Of a stretch of 64,000 bases of DNA, positions 21,167 through 32,072 are shown piece by piece (the first letter of the stretch is position 1; every line of letters starts with the position of its first letter). This DNA is from Trichosporon coremiiforme. Lineage: Eukaryota; Basidiomycota; Tremellomycetes; Trichosporonales; Trichosporonaceae. Made by a program: the position numbers and the translations under genes. The notes beneath the pieces were generated by a model. That model had not been told where the DNA came from and made no database searches. It saw only the letters and a program-made list of their open reading frames with translations. The stretch is from NCBI GenBank assembly GCA_039545355.1, contig BCJJ01000016.1, forward strand, positions 248,001 to 312,000, written 5' to 3'.

Positions 21167-24100
21167 ATGGACCCGTTCACCACCTTCGAGGGTGCGTCCC
21201 AGGTACGTTGACCTGTCCAGCCATTGGGCTACTCCACCTTGAACCTGCAGCTGATGAATCAGTATGGCGTCGATCAGGATGACACGACGTCCATGTACAG
21301 CGCTACCCCGAGCAACCTCACGGAGCAAATCATTGTCCCTCAGCGCAACACTGGACTGGAGCGTGGAATCGACGAGATCTCTCTCACCTCCCGCCCAGTG
21401 AACAACTTTGGAGAGGAGTACGACCGTGATGATGAGCCGCCACTTGGCCACGGCGTCGAGCACGCGTGCAGGTAAGTTTTGCGTTCGCGGAGAGAGCTCA
21501 CCGGTGCAGCTACTGTGGAATTCACAGCCCCCAGAGCGTGGTGAAGGTAGGTCCGCCGAACGGAGCATCAACCTAATGTTCAGTGCGTCGCTTGCAACAA
21601 GTGGTTCTGTAACTCAAGAGGCAACACGAGCGCTTCGCACATCGTCAGTCACCTGGTCAAGGCGAAGCACAAGGAAGTCGTTCTGCACAAGGACAGTCCC
21701 CTTGGAGACACCATCCTTGAATGTGAGCGTATTTTACAGGGTTACGAGCTGACATCCTAGGTTATAACTGCACGAACAAGAACGTCTTCATGCTCGGCTT
21801 CATTGCGGCGAAGAACGAGGCTGTCGTCGTGATTCTGTGTCGCCACCCGTGCGCCTCCACGACGACATCGCGCGACATCAACTGGGATCCGACAGAGTGG
21901 TCTGCCATCATCCACGACCGCTCCTTCCTCAGCTGGCTCGTCAAGGTGCCCTCTGAGGCGGAGCAGCTGCGTGCCCGCCAGATCTCGATGGCGCAGATCG
22001 CCAAGCTCGAGGAAATGTGGCGCGACAACCCCAACGCAAAGCTTGAGGACGCCGAAGCGCAGGTTCCGGAGGAGGAGATGCACCCGATCCAGCTCAAGTG
22101 AGTTTCCGTTGGGCCAACCAAACTGACGTCAGGTACGAGGACGCGTACCAGTACCAGAACATCCTTGGTCCGCTGGTCAAGATCGAGGCCGACTACGACA
22201 AGCGCATGAAGGAGTCACAGGGAGAGAGCGACATCAGTGTGCGCTGGGATATGGGTCTGAACCAGAAGCGCACTGCGTGGTTCACTATGCCGAAACTCGA
22301 GAGCGGAGAAGTGCGCCTTGCGGTTGGAGACGAGCTGCGCCTCAAGCTCGTGGGCGCCAGCATGAAGGGGTGGGCGAACATGGGCAGCAGCTCTGACAAC
22401 TTATGGGAGGGCGTCGGAAGCGTCATCAAGGTTCCGGACAGTGAGCCATCAAAATCGGAGTGCGGAGCTGACCGCAGATATCGATGACTGGATCGTTCTG
22501 GAGATGAGGCGGTCGGACAACGTGCCCACGGACTGCAGAGAAGGCTTCGCCGTTGACTTCGTCTGGAAGGCGACCAGCTTCGATCGTATGCAGCAGGCCA
22601 TGAAGACTTTCGCTATCGACGAAAAGAGTGTCTCGGGCTACATCGTAGGTTTCTCCAACGTATTGCTGATGCTAACTAATCCCAGTACCACAAGCTCCTG
22701 GGCCACGAGGTGGACCCCCAGGTTTTGCGCACGCAGATGCCGAAGCGCTTCACTGCACCTGGCCTGCCCGAGCTGAACCACTCGCAGATGGCCGCCGTCA
22801 AGGCAGTCCTGCAGAAGCCGCTCAGTCTAATCCAGGGACCTCCCGGAACTGGTAAGACTGTCACATCGGCGTCGATCGTGTACCACCTTTCGAAGATGAA
22901 CCCTGGCCAGGTGCTGGTGTGTGCCCCGTCCAACGTCGCCGTGGACCACCTTGCCGAGAAGATTCACATGACCGGTCTCAAGGTCGTGCGTCTCACCGCC
23001 AAGTCGCGTGAGGCTGTCGACTCGCCGGTCAGCTACCTGACCCTTCACGAGCAGGTCGCTAAGAACGACACCCGGCGTGAACTCCAGAAGCTTATCCAGC
23101 TCCGCAACGAGCTCGGAGAGCTGAGTCAGAGCGACGAGAGAAAGTACAAGTCGCTGGTCCGTGCGTGCGAGAAGGACATCCTCAACGCCGCCGACGTCAT
23201 CTGCACGACCTGTGTGGGTGCTGGTGACCCCCGTCTGGCCAAGTTTAAGTTCAGGACCGTGCTCGTCGATGAGGCGACTCAGGCTGCCGAACCCGAGGCC
23301 ATGATCCCGCTCGTCATGGGATGCAAGCAAGCTGTCCTCGTCGGAGACCACCAGCAGCTTGGCCCCGTCATCATGAACAAGAAGGCCGCCCGCGCTGGTC
23401 TCTCGCAGTCGCTATTCGAGCGTCTCGTCATCCTCGGCAACCGACCCATCCGCCTGCAGGTGCAGTACCGTATGCACCCGTGTTTGTCGGAGTTCCCCTC
23501 GAACATGTTCTACGAGGGCACTCTGCAGAACGGTGTCACGGCGCCGGAGCGCCTGCGCAAGAACGTCGACTTCCCCTGGCCTGTTGCCGATACGCCGATG
23601 ATGTTCCACCAGAACACGGGCACGGAGGAGATCTCGTCGAGCGGTACCTCGTTCGTAAACCGTACCGAGGCTGCCAATGTCGAGAAGATGGTGACCAAGT
23701 TCTTCAAGTCGGGCGTCCTTCCCTCGCAGATCGGTGTGATCACGCCGTACGAGGGCCAGCGCTCGTTCATCGTCTCGTACATGCAGCTGCATGGCGCGCT
23801 CAAGAAGGATCTCTACAAGGAGGTTGAGGTCGCGAGCGTCGACGCGTTCCAGGGACGAGAGAAGGACTACATCATTCTGTCGTGTGTTCGTTCGAATGAG
23901 CACCAGGGTATCGGTTTCCTGAACGATCCTCGCCGTCTCAACGTCGCGCTCACTCGTGCAAAGTACGGTGTCGTTATCCTCGGTAACCCGAAGGTCCTCA
24001 GCAAGGTGAGTTATGGCGCCGTTGACTGGCAACTGACATCAGCACCCTCTCTGGCTCTACCTCCTGACTCACTACAAGGAGAAGTCGTGCTTCGTCGAGG

Positions 24101-24731
24101 GCCCGCTCACGAACCTGCAGCCGAGCATGATGCAGTTCAGCAAGCCGCGCAAGACACTGTCGCGCGCCATGGAGTCGTTCCGCCGCTTCGAGCCTCCTGC
24201 CAACGACTACGCTGAGAAGAGTGAGTTACATGTCCTTTGTTTAAACTGACATCAGATGCCCGCGGCGGACCAGCCCCGAGCCGCTTCGACCCGGCATACT
24301 ACCGCACGCACGACGCGATCTCCTACGTGCCTGCCGACGCGCAGAGTGTCGTCTCGCAGGCGCTCACGCAGAGCTTCCCGCTCGCGGCTCACCCGTACCC
24401 TGGCGCTGGACCCGGCGGTCGCAAGTCGACGTACACCGGCTACGCGTCGTCGGTCATCTCGCAGCAGCCCGCGGACGGTGCTCCCGACCCGCTGGGCACG
24501 GGACACGCGCTCGCTCCCATGTCCTCGCGCGCGTCCAGCATCGCGTACTCCCAGTTCGACCGTCTGCCTCCCGGACCAGCACTCGACAAGAAGCCGGCCG
24601 GTCTTGGCCAGCGCCGCCTGTCCATCGGCTCGATTACGCCGTCCGACGCCGTGTCGTCATACGGCTACAAGGCGGGTGACGACGACACGCAGTCCATTGC
24701 TCCCAGCCAGGCTGGTGTCACCGAGTTCTAA
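21167..24731 (+). CDS. UPF1: UPF1/NAM7 RNA helicase of nonsense-mediated decay
   Basis: ATP-dependent RNA helicase that drives nonsense-mediated mRNA decay in the cytoplasm with UPF2/UPF3. Exons 21167-21202, 21263-21471, 21510-21546, 21584-21722, 21761-22097, 22133-22440, 22478-22644, 22686-24005, 24043-24220 and 24256-24731 give 1068 residues. The Cys/His-rich UPF2-binding domain starts near residue 81 ([25 protein letters not shown]). The 1B regulatory region follows. The SF1 helicase core has motif I GPPGTGKT at 462-469, motif II DEAT at ~606-609, QYRMHP, and [11 protein letters not shown]. The C-terminal ~140 residues are low-complexity Ser/Pro/Gly with a few SQ dipeptides, a short version of the phosphorylated tail of animals. 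An alternative acceptor at exon 2 would add four residues. Confidence 0.97.
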
Positions 24732-25124
24732 GCGCACCCTTCTGCGTGCTGTGAATTGCCCTCGAAGTCGATACGAGGGCGGCACACCAGCGCGAATGTG
24801 AACCGTGGCCGACAGAGCCCGGGTCAGCAGTTGGCACTGTTCAGCTAGACCCGGCCAGGCCAGCATCGACCAGCCAGCTGAGGTCGGCGACGCGCTGTGA
24901 GTAGAGCGCGGCCAGACAGTAGGCACTAGGTACCACATCTCGGGCGCCTCGCGCGCCCCTGCATATAGATGCACATGCATGCCTCGGTTCTGGGTCCATT
25001 GTCAAGGTGCAAGAAATGCCATGCGGATTGGGTGGGTATACTGATCTATTTAGGTCCGGAAAGATGAGGAGAACTACAAAGACTAACGAATTCTAAAGCT
25101 CAAATTGGGGCATGTCTGGCCCAT
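24732..25124. other. Convergent 3' spacer UPF1 / carrier
   Basis: 393 nt between two convergent stop codons; no gene seen. Confidence 0.5.
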
Positions 25125-26708
25125 CTAGCCCCTTCCGGTCCACTTCTTGTATTCCTTTCCAATGAGCTCGTTAGCAACGAGAGTGATGATGGTATGCGGC
25201 GCGATGCGGAGGAAGTGCGCCGTCGTGCCCTTGTACCATCCGAGGACGCCCTCGGTCTTGGCCGTCTTCCAGAGACAGTCGAACGGGTTGGTGTAGAGCG
25301 CGCCCCTCCTCTTGCCCGTGACGGGGTCGACGATGATGGGCTGGTTGTACATGCGCGTGAGCACCGTGTCGGCGGGCTGCATGGCTGCGCACACGACGAC
25401 TCCAGAAACACTCGACGCGGCCATGTACATCCAGAAGGAGTTGGGATCGATGATACCATAGTTGGACAGCACAGTCTTGGTGTAGTTGTAACTGGGCAGC
25501 TGGACAGCGGATCCACAGCAGGTTCGCAGGATGGCGGCCGAGACGCCGCGCCAGAGCCCGCGCACGCCGTCCGCGGCGACAATCTTGCTCATCGCGTCGT
25601 AGCTGTTGCGGTAGTAGTGCTGCGTACCCACGGGCAGGGCGGGCGAGTACGCCTGCATGCGCGCCTTGATCAGGAACAAGGGCGAGCCGAGACACGCGCC
25701 GATACAGCCCGTGATCGCGCCGGCGGTGATGGCGGTGCCGAAGATAACGTCGTCGGGGTTGCGGCCGATCGCGCGGTTGAGGACGTGCCGGACCGGCTCG
25801 TAGAAGCCTGCGCGTTAGCTGGGAACCGAGATCGCATAGCTGTTCGAGCTCGCGGAACTGGAAGGTCAGGCGGTGGCGGAAGGAGCGGGGCAGAGGGGAC
25901 AGCAGAACAGGGCGTCTCCGGACGTTGATCAGAGAAGCTCAGGAGCTGGAGCGAGCTTCCGAGAACCAAGTATCACCAGCGCTCGAAGCCACTTGGCAAC
26001 ACTGTTCCAGTTCAAAGCTCTCTAACTCGAGTCTTCTCGATCTCCTCAGTCCCGCTGCCACTGTCTCTACACCTTCTCCGCTCGTCCCGTTTATGCCCAC
26101 TCCGCAACTCGCCGTGCTCGCGCCTTCAGCAGCACTCACCAAGACGAGATCCGTTAAGGAGGATCTGGTATCCATATGCCGGGAACAGGCCGCGCTGCAG
26201 ACCGCGGATACCCTCGTTCTTCCACGTCTTCTTGAACACGTCAAAGACGTTCTTGTACACCTTCTCCACGTTCGCGTCCGCCTTGACCAGCTCGCCCTGC
26301 AGCTGCAGTCTCGTCTTCATCGTCTCGGCGACGTTGGCTGGACGTTAGCTTTGGCTCCTGTTGAACTGCTGCGATCGGGCTCGGCGCCGGCCAAAGGTGG
26401 CCAACCGTCCTGATCATGATGACCATTCTGCGAGGTCCGCTAGAGCTCCCTGTTCACCGTCGCCGAGGATGGCTGTTGGTAGCTCATCGGACTCGAAATT
26501 CAGCAACTGCGGCCTCACGCGAGCTGCCCACAAAGAGCCCAAGCGGGGCTAAAGGCGAGTTTCTGGCTCTCCGTTGATACTCACTGACAGTGACGGCCGC
26601 GCATCCCGCAAGACCACCGATCATGAAGCTCTCAGGCAGCGTGAGGGGGATCCGGGGCTGGCCCGCGGCCATCTGCTCAGCCTTGGCGGCCGGTGGGGTT
26701 CCGCTCAT
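25125..26708 (-). CDS. Mitochondrial carrier, OAC1-like
   Basis: Inner-membrane carrier of the SLC25 family, closest by motif memory to yeast OAC1 (oxaloacetate, sulfate, isopropylmalate) and SLC25A34/35. Exons 26708-26585, 26337-26140 and 25807-25125 give 334 residues. Three repeats are visible: TNVAETMKTRLQLQGE at the end of helix 1, SPLFLIKARMQAYSP, and MQPADTVLTRMYNQP. Blocks typical of OAC1 are GLFPAYGYQILLNGSRLGFYEP, VQLPSYNYTKT and FLRIAPHTII. The first signature has Val in place of the usual Pro (NVAETMK instead of xPxExxK); this depends on the exon 1/2 join. Both introns are long (247 and 332 nt). Substrate assignment is inference. Confidence 0.85.
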
Positions 26709-27549
26709 CGTGTCGTCCTTAGTTTCTTATGTCTACTGTTCTAGATGGCCGAGCCGGGTTTTGGGGTTCGTGTTTGTTGTCGCCGCCGTGTCTGTCTGTC
26801 GGGGCCGCTAGTGGCGCCTTTCGAAACGCTTTTGGGAAGAGTGGAGGGGTAAGAGAAGAAGATGTAACGGACAAGTCCAGGCTGTTGCGCAAAGTCAGGC
26901 TAGAGGTGGAGGAGCAGGCACGCGAGACCGCACACTACTTATTTCGCCTTTGCCGGACCTAGCGTACCGGGCCGGGGGTGCGGGGGTGAGGATCGGCCCA
27001 GCGTTCGAGCCAGAGATGAGCCTGGATGAGCCAGGGTGAGCTGGGCACTCAGGGGCGGGACCAAAGTTCGACTCGCGTAAATAGATATCAAGCCCTGTGC
27101 CATCTGCGCTGGGCCTATCAAGCCTCACCTGTAAAGTGGCCGGTCAGTCACAATCCGCGGCTGGATCACGGACATCGGGGCGACGCTGCGGCCTGCCTGC
27201 GGGAATGCGAGTCGGAGTGTCTGCGAGTGTCTTGTCGCTGCGCACGCAGATCTGCATCGCTGCGTCGCGCCGAAACTGTGCGCCGCTCAGAGGAGCGTAG
27301 AGCACGGCGATGGGCAAACGCAACCCGCCGAGCGCGCAGTTTGCTGATAAGGTGGGCAGTGCCCATGCATATGCTATGATGGTCCGGCCGGGTCACCGAG
27401 CGCGGAGGCCCTCACCGTCGGACATGAGCGATGGTCGCGTAATGTCACTCGCCTCGCGTCTGTCTTGAGCGCCGGCGCGAGCAAGACATGCGTTGTCGCC
27501 GTTGCCGTGCACGCTTCGGCGCACTCGTCGCCGTCTCTGGCGCCGCTGC
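26709..27549. other. Spacer upstream of carrier, downstream of THG1
   Basis: 841 nt between two minus-strand genes; it should contain the carrier promoter. No coding region is supported. Confidence 0.5.
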
Positions 27550-29029
27550 TCATTCAAGGAGCCACGGCCGCTCGTTCCAGAAGGCGTCCTTGATGATATC
27601 GTCGTTCAGGTACACGACAGGGCCAGTCATGCCCTCGTACTTCTCCGCCTTCTTGGCCTTCTTCTCAAGTTTACGTTGCCGGCGGGCTTCCTCGACACTG
27701 AGTTCGGCTCCGCCTTCGCCGCCTTCGGTGTCGGCCGGCGTACTTGGGGCATCGGAGTCAGCGTCAGCCGTCGGCACGGAGATGCCGCACTTCGCCTTCG
27801 GCAGAGAATTCGGGTCAACGCGCACGAGCACGCTGCCCTTGCGATAGAAGGGATCGATGTCGTTGTAGTTGATACCGAACTCGGAGAAAAGCATCTCGTT
27901 CTTGTCCTTGGAGTTGGTTCCCTGGGTGTCAGCTAGAAGCCCATTGACGTAGCTGTCCATGCTGCCAAACGTTGCCGGCCGCCGGCAGTAACTCACCTGG
28001 AGCTCCTTGTTCGCCTCCCTTGGTGTCCGACCGGCCTTGACGAGCGCCCAGAAGCACGTATTGTACATGTTGTTGATGTGGGCTGGAAGTCAGCTACAGC
28101 ATTCCTGCCGCCAAGCTCTTCAAGCGCCCGCGATCTCTGCCTTCCTCATGCCAGGCGGAGAGCAGTCGCACACTCACTGTCAGCCTGTCGCCAGGCAAAG
28201 TAATCCCTGATCTCCTTCTCGCCCGGGTACAGCACGACGCGGCTGTCAAAGGTCGGCGGGTATCGCAGCCGGTCGTTCGGAAAGTACTCGGGCCAGTAGA
28301 ACACGTACGCAGACGTGAAGACGGAGCAGATGGCAGAGTTGATCTTGCTGTTTGTCAGCTCAAAGCGGAGCGCTTTGCAGCTCACCTTCGCCGCCGGCCG
28401 TAGACACCGGCTTGTCTCCGCATCAGAAATCTAGAGTCAGCTCTGACATCGATAACTTACAGAGCTGGAAGTTGCCTTCCGTCGTTGCAGAAGACAGAGT
28501 GGCGGGGGTGCCTGCCCATCACGTTGTTGTCTGCCGGCTTGAAACCTTCTCCGTGACCAGAAGGAAGACACCTGCAATGATGCACTCACGAGAACTCGTC
28601 ACTCTCGCCGAAACCGAGCACGACCTCCTCGAACTCGTCCATGACGGCCTTGGCGGCACGGTTCATGAGGTCGAGGGCACGGCGGTCGTTCGGCTTCTCA
28701 AACTCCTGCACATCGGAGAACCTGTTGTCAGCTTGAATAGTCCTGGTCCTATGCGAGCTGGGACGACCGCGAGCCGCATTGCGACTCAAGCTTCGACTTG
28801 AGGGCGGAGCCCGAAGCTGGCAGCAGAGGGGATGAGCAGAGGCGGCAAGATGGAGGTACCGAGAGGGATGTTGAAAGAGGGTAAAAGGGAGACACAAGGA
28901 CTGCGAGGAAGACTCGAGTACTCACTTGTGGAAGCCCCGCCCGTCAACGCGCACAATGATGTACGCATTCGGCATAAGCGGGTCCGGGAGCTCGTAGCTC
29001 TTGACGTATTCGAAGCGTGACTTGGCCAT
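27550..29029 (-). CDS. THG1: tRNA-His guanylyltransferase
   Basis: Adds the essential G(-1) to the 5' end of tRNA-His by a 3'-5' polymerase reaction. Exons 29029-28926, 28721-28590, 28430-28386, 28347-28178, 28082-27997 and 27921-27550 give 302 residues. The N-terminus has IIVRVDGRGFHK with the metal-binding Asp, then FEKPNDRRALDLMN and the second metal-site motif GFGESDEFSF. The central block is SVFTSAYVFYWPEYF and DSRVVLYP, then HINNMYNTCFWALV and the KDKNEMLFSEFGINYN motif. The C-terminal ~70 residues are acidic/basic low complexity and end GPVVYLNDDIIKDAFW. The introns of 201 and 159 nt near the 5' end are longer than average. It is divergent from bL31m. Confidence 0.95.
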
Positions 29030-29502
29030 GTTGATGGTTCTATTCCTCCAAGTGACCTCTTCGAGTCTCCTGCTTCCCGCGAGCTTGTTGGTCGCAATGC
29101 AGAGCGCAAAGACGAGTCGACACTAGATGGTAAGTGACCGGATTTCATCGAGATCCAAATATTTGGACAGCCAAGGAGGGAACATGATGTCACCCACGTG
29201 GGCGTTTCTCCCACGGTGGCCATTTCGGAGGTGGTCGAGGTAAAAGTCGGTTGGCGGCCAGGTGCGCGGAAAACTGGACTGATATTTGGCCTTGCGACCA
29301 CATCTCGGACAACCAGCCAGCTCAACGGCGACGACAGCAACGACACCGAGCACGACAGCGCAGGATACTGGATTGCTCCCACCCCACACCACTTGCATCT
29401 TACACCACACTTTTGCATCCCTCCCACCCTTTCGAGCAACCGATTGCCCGATCGTTCCGACCTTCCTTTCCCCCCTTCACCTTCACCTCTTCGATAATCA
29501 GC
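29030..29502. promoter_or_regulatory. Divergent promoter THG1 / bL31m
   Basis: 473 nt between start codons of two genes acting in tRNA maturation and mitochondrial translation. No coding region; no individual site recognised. Confidence 0.5.
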
Positions 29503-30039
29503 ATGTCCGCGTTCCACTCTGCCCGCCCTGCTGTGCGACGAACGGCGTCTGCCGTGCAGACGCGTGCTGCCTCGTCGGCGCACCCGATCCCGCCGGTGCC
29601 GTGGGCCTCGAAGACGCACACGAAGAAGGCGCCCACGATCCCGAACCCCCTCCCTGCCATCTTCCCGCAGAAGGTTGTGCTCTCCGATGGCTCCTCGTTC
29701 ATGCAGTGGACGACGGCGCCGACCCCGCAGATCAACCGTCTCACGCGTGACATCACGAACAACGCCCTCTGGTTCCCCGGCATGGAGAGCACTTCGCGTG
29801 ATGGCATCATGGAGGGCCGTATTGGAAAGTTCCACCGCCGCTTCGCCGCCAACAACGCCGACCCCGAGAAGGACTCCAAGGTCGAGGACGGAGACAGCCC
29901 CGCCGAGGGACGCGCGAAGGAGAAGCAGAGCTTCCAGGACTCGGACCTGGCCTGGATGTCCGAGGGCGCCAAGGCGGAGAAGATCTCGTCCAAGATGAGG
30001 CAGAGGCTCGCCCAGAAGCAGAAGAGGAGCAAGAAGTAA
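29503..30039 (+). CDS. Mitochondrial ribosomal protein bL31m
   Basis: Component of the mitochondrial large ribosomal subunit (MRPL36 in yeast). Single exon, 178 residues. Residues 1-27 look like a mitochondrial presequence (MSAFHSARPAVRRTASAVQTRAA). The conserved core is TIPNPLPAIFPQKVVLSDGSSF, then TTAPTPQINRLTRDITNNALWFPG and GRIGKFHRRFA. The C-terminal 60 residues are charged and probably variable. Start chosen at the first ATG after a pyrimidine-rich leader (GCATGTCC); no upstream exon is needed. Confidence 0.9.
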   Translation: MSAFHSARPAVRRTASAVQTRAASSAHPIPPVPWASKTHTKKAPTIPNPLPAIFPQKVVLSDGSSFMQWTTAPTPQINRLTRDITNNALWFPGMESTSRDGIMEGRIGKFHRRFAANNADPEKDSKVEDGDSPAEGRAKEKQSFQDSDLAWMSEGAKAEKISSKMRQRLAQKQKRSKK

Positions 30040-30250
30040 GGGTAGACGTAGACGTAGGCGTACACAGCATCATTCGCATATGCACCTTTCTTAGATTCCC
30101 CAGAGGAGCACTGCTGATACATGACTAAACTATTAGGATCAGGAGATGGAGGGACCAAAATCGCCGGGGATGGTGGAGGTGGAGAGGATATCAACAGTGT
30201 CACGAGATATGGTCACAGGGAGGGGCACAAGACGCAAAGTTTAGGACAAA

Positions 30251-31291
30251 TCATTGCTCCTCCTTCTTTTGCGGGAGGACGTGATCCGGGTCGCGGAAGT
30301 GCTCAGCGAGCAGCTTGTTCATCCTGCGTGTGGTCAGCACCTGTGCTCTATAATGGAAGTATCGAAGCACTCACGTGAACATGTGCAGCTTGTCCGTGTG
30401 GAACACCGTCTTCATCTTGTCGTCACACAGGATATACCGCTTGTCACTCGGGTCCTGCAAGTCATTCGCCTTGATGTACTCCCAGATACGCTTCACGGTT
30501 TGCGGCCGCGACAGCTGTGTCTCGTTGACGAACGCAGAAAGAGTGTCACTGGTGTATGTTAGCGGTCTCGAAACGAAGTAACATGGCGGCCAGCTCACCT
30601 CAGCAGCAGTTCCTTGTTAAATGCGCCACCACCACCGCCGCGCTTCTTCTTGGGCTGCTCCTCGTCCGAGTCCGACGCAACCCGCTTCTTCGACACCTTC
30701 TTCTTAGGTGTCTTCTTCGGGGGCGCAGCCGCTCTCCGTCCCCGTGATCCGCGCATGGCAGCATCGTACTCCGCCTGCAACTGTGCGGCCATGGCCGCAT
30801 CCGTCTGCTCGTGCTTCGCCGATAGCGGCTCCGGCTGACTGCTTGCGGGCTCCGCCGACTCGGACTTGGCCGTCGGTTTCCGGTCATCCTCGGACTCGTC
30901 CTCTTCCTCGTTGTCCGCCGTCAGCTCCTCGTAGATCTCGCCAATCTGTTGTCAGTGATCGGCGGTGGGCGGTGAAGACTCTCGGAGTTAGTGGAGTCAG
31001 CAGCCACTCACCCGCTCATCGATCAGTCCTCGGTGCTCCTTGATCGTGTCGGCGTCCTCACCGCCAGCGACTAGCTGCTTGCGAACAGCCTTGGCGGAGC
31101 TGCACGGTCAGCTACGGCAGCCCCCAACATTAGCTTACACAGTCGATAAGTCGGACTGCTCCAGAATTCTCCGGATCCGCGGGATGAGACCATTGACATA
31201 CTGCTCAGTGGTGTCAGTAAGTGAGCTAGATACGGTGGTGGTCGGCTGTAGGGAAGTCGGCGAGGAAGACTTGACATACCTGCGTGGTCAT
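30251..31291 (-). CDS. DEK_C / SWIB-domain protein (TRI1/UAF30-like)
   Basis: Probable nuclear chromatin or Pol I transcription factor. Exons 31291-31280, 31200-31139, 31099-31012, 30945-30599, 30548-30375 and 30323-30251 give 251 residues. Exon 1 encodes only four residues (MTTQ). The N-terminal ~60 residues resemble a DEK C-terminal domain (ILEQSDLSTVSAKAVRKQL, GLIDER). An acidic then Lys-rich linker follows (PKKTPKKKVSKKR), a likely nuclear localisation signal. The C-terminal SWIB/MDM2 fold has TQLSRPQTVKRIWEYIKANDLQDP and ILCDDKMKTVFHTDKLHMFTMNKLLAEHF. Whether it equals UAF30 or TRI1 cannot be decided here. Confidence 0.9.
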
Positions 31292-32072
31292 TTCGTATTA
31301 CGGGGCCAACTGTGGGTGATGCAAACAACAATAGATGAGGGAAGGGAAGGGTGGCATCCAGTGGTACAGGTGGCGCGACGAGTGGGATCAGCGAAGCAAG
31401 TGTGTCGCTAGGTCAAGCGGGGTTGCGTGCCGATGGATGCTGGATGGAGAGGTAGGGTGAGGGATGACAAGAGACTAGAGACGGTGGTGATGGGTGTGGT
31501 ATGTGAGGCTGGCTGGTGGAAGAATGACGAGATTGCTCTCTCTGGTGACGGCCTCCACCGTCTCCGCCCCGCTGAATGCTTCGCGTGCCTGTACCACCGA
31601 AACGTGCCGGACAAGGTTTAAGATCGCGACTCGCTGGCCTGGGCGGCCTGGGTGAGGGATTTACTTCCGCCTCCACCCCGTGCCGCAACTCTTGCCAGGC
31701 CCGCCAGGATGTTCAGGGCTCCCGCAAGCGCGGGATCGAGGGAAAGGAGGGAGATCGATTGCTGCTGATGTGTTGGACTCTGGGCACCTCACAAAATCAT
31801 CATCCTCTCAACATTTTCCTTCCCATCTCTTCCACCAGAGACACTGGCTGCACACACCGTCAGCACCAGCCACGCCACACCTCTGGCCTCCCGTTGTGGC
31901 CTCTCGATTGTTCGCCTCTCCTCTCCTCCCTCCTCCTCTCGGCCATTCCTTCGACCCAGCCTGGCCCGGCTGGCTGAGCCCGCTGAAGCCACCCCCGAAC
32001 TGTAAATCAGCACCTCCCCCCCCCGACTTTTACCACACTCGTTTCCCATCTGCTTCCTCACACTCGCCCATC
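31292..32072. promoter_or_regulatory. Divergent promoter SWIB / GT69 gene
   Basis: 781 nt between start codons. The 3' part is pyrimidine-rich and includes a run of eight C near 32017-32024. No gene seen. Confidence 0.45.

Noticed and set aside
28786..29835. 349-codon minus-strand frame crossing THG1 and bL31m
   Set aside because: It overlaps the 5' exons of THG1 in another frame and the antisense of bL31m, and spans their shared promoter; no domain.
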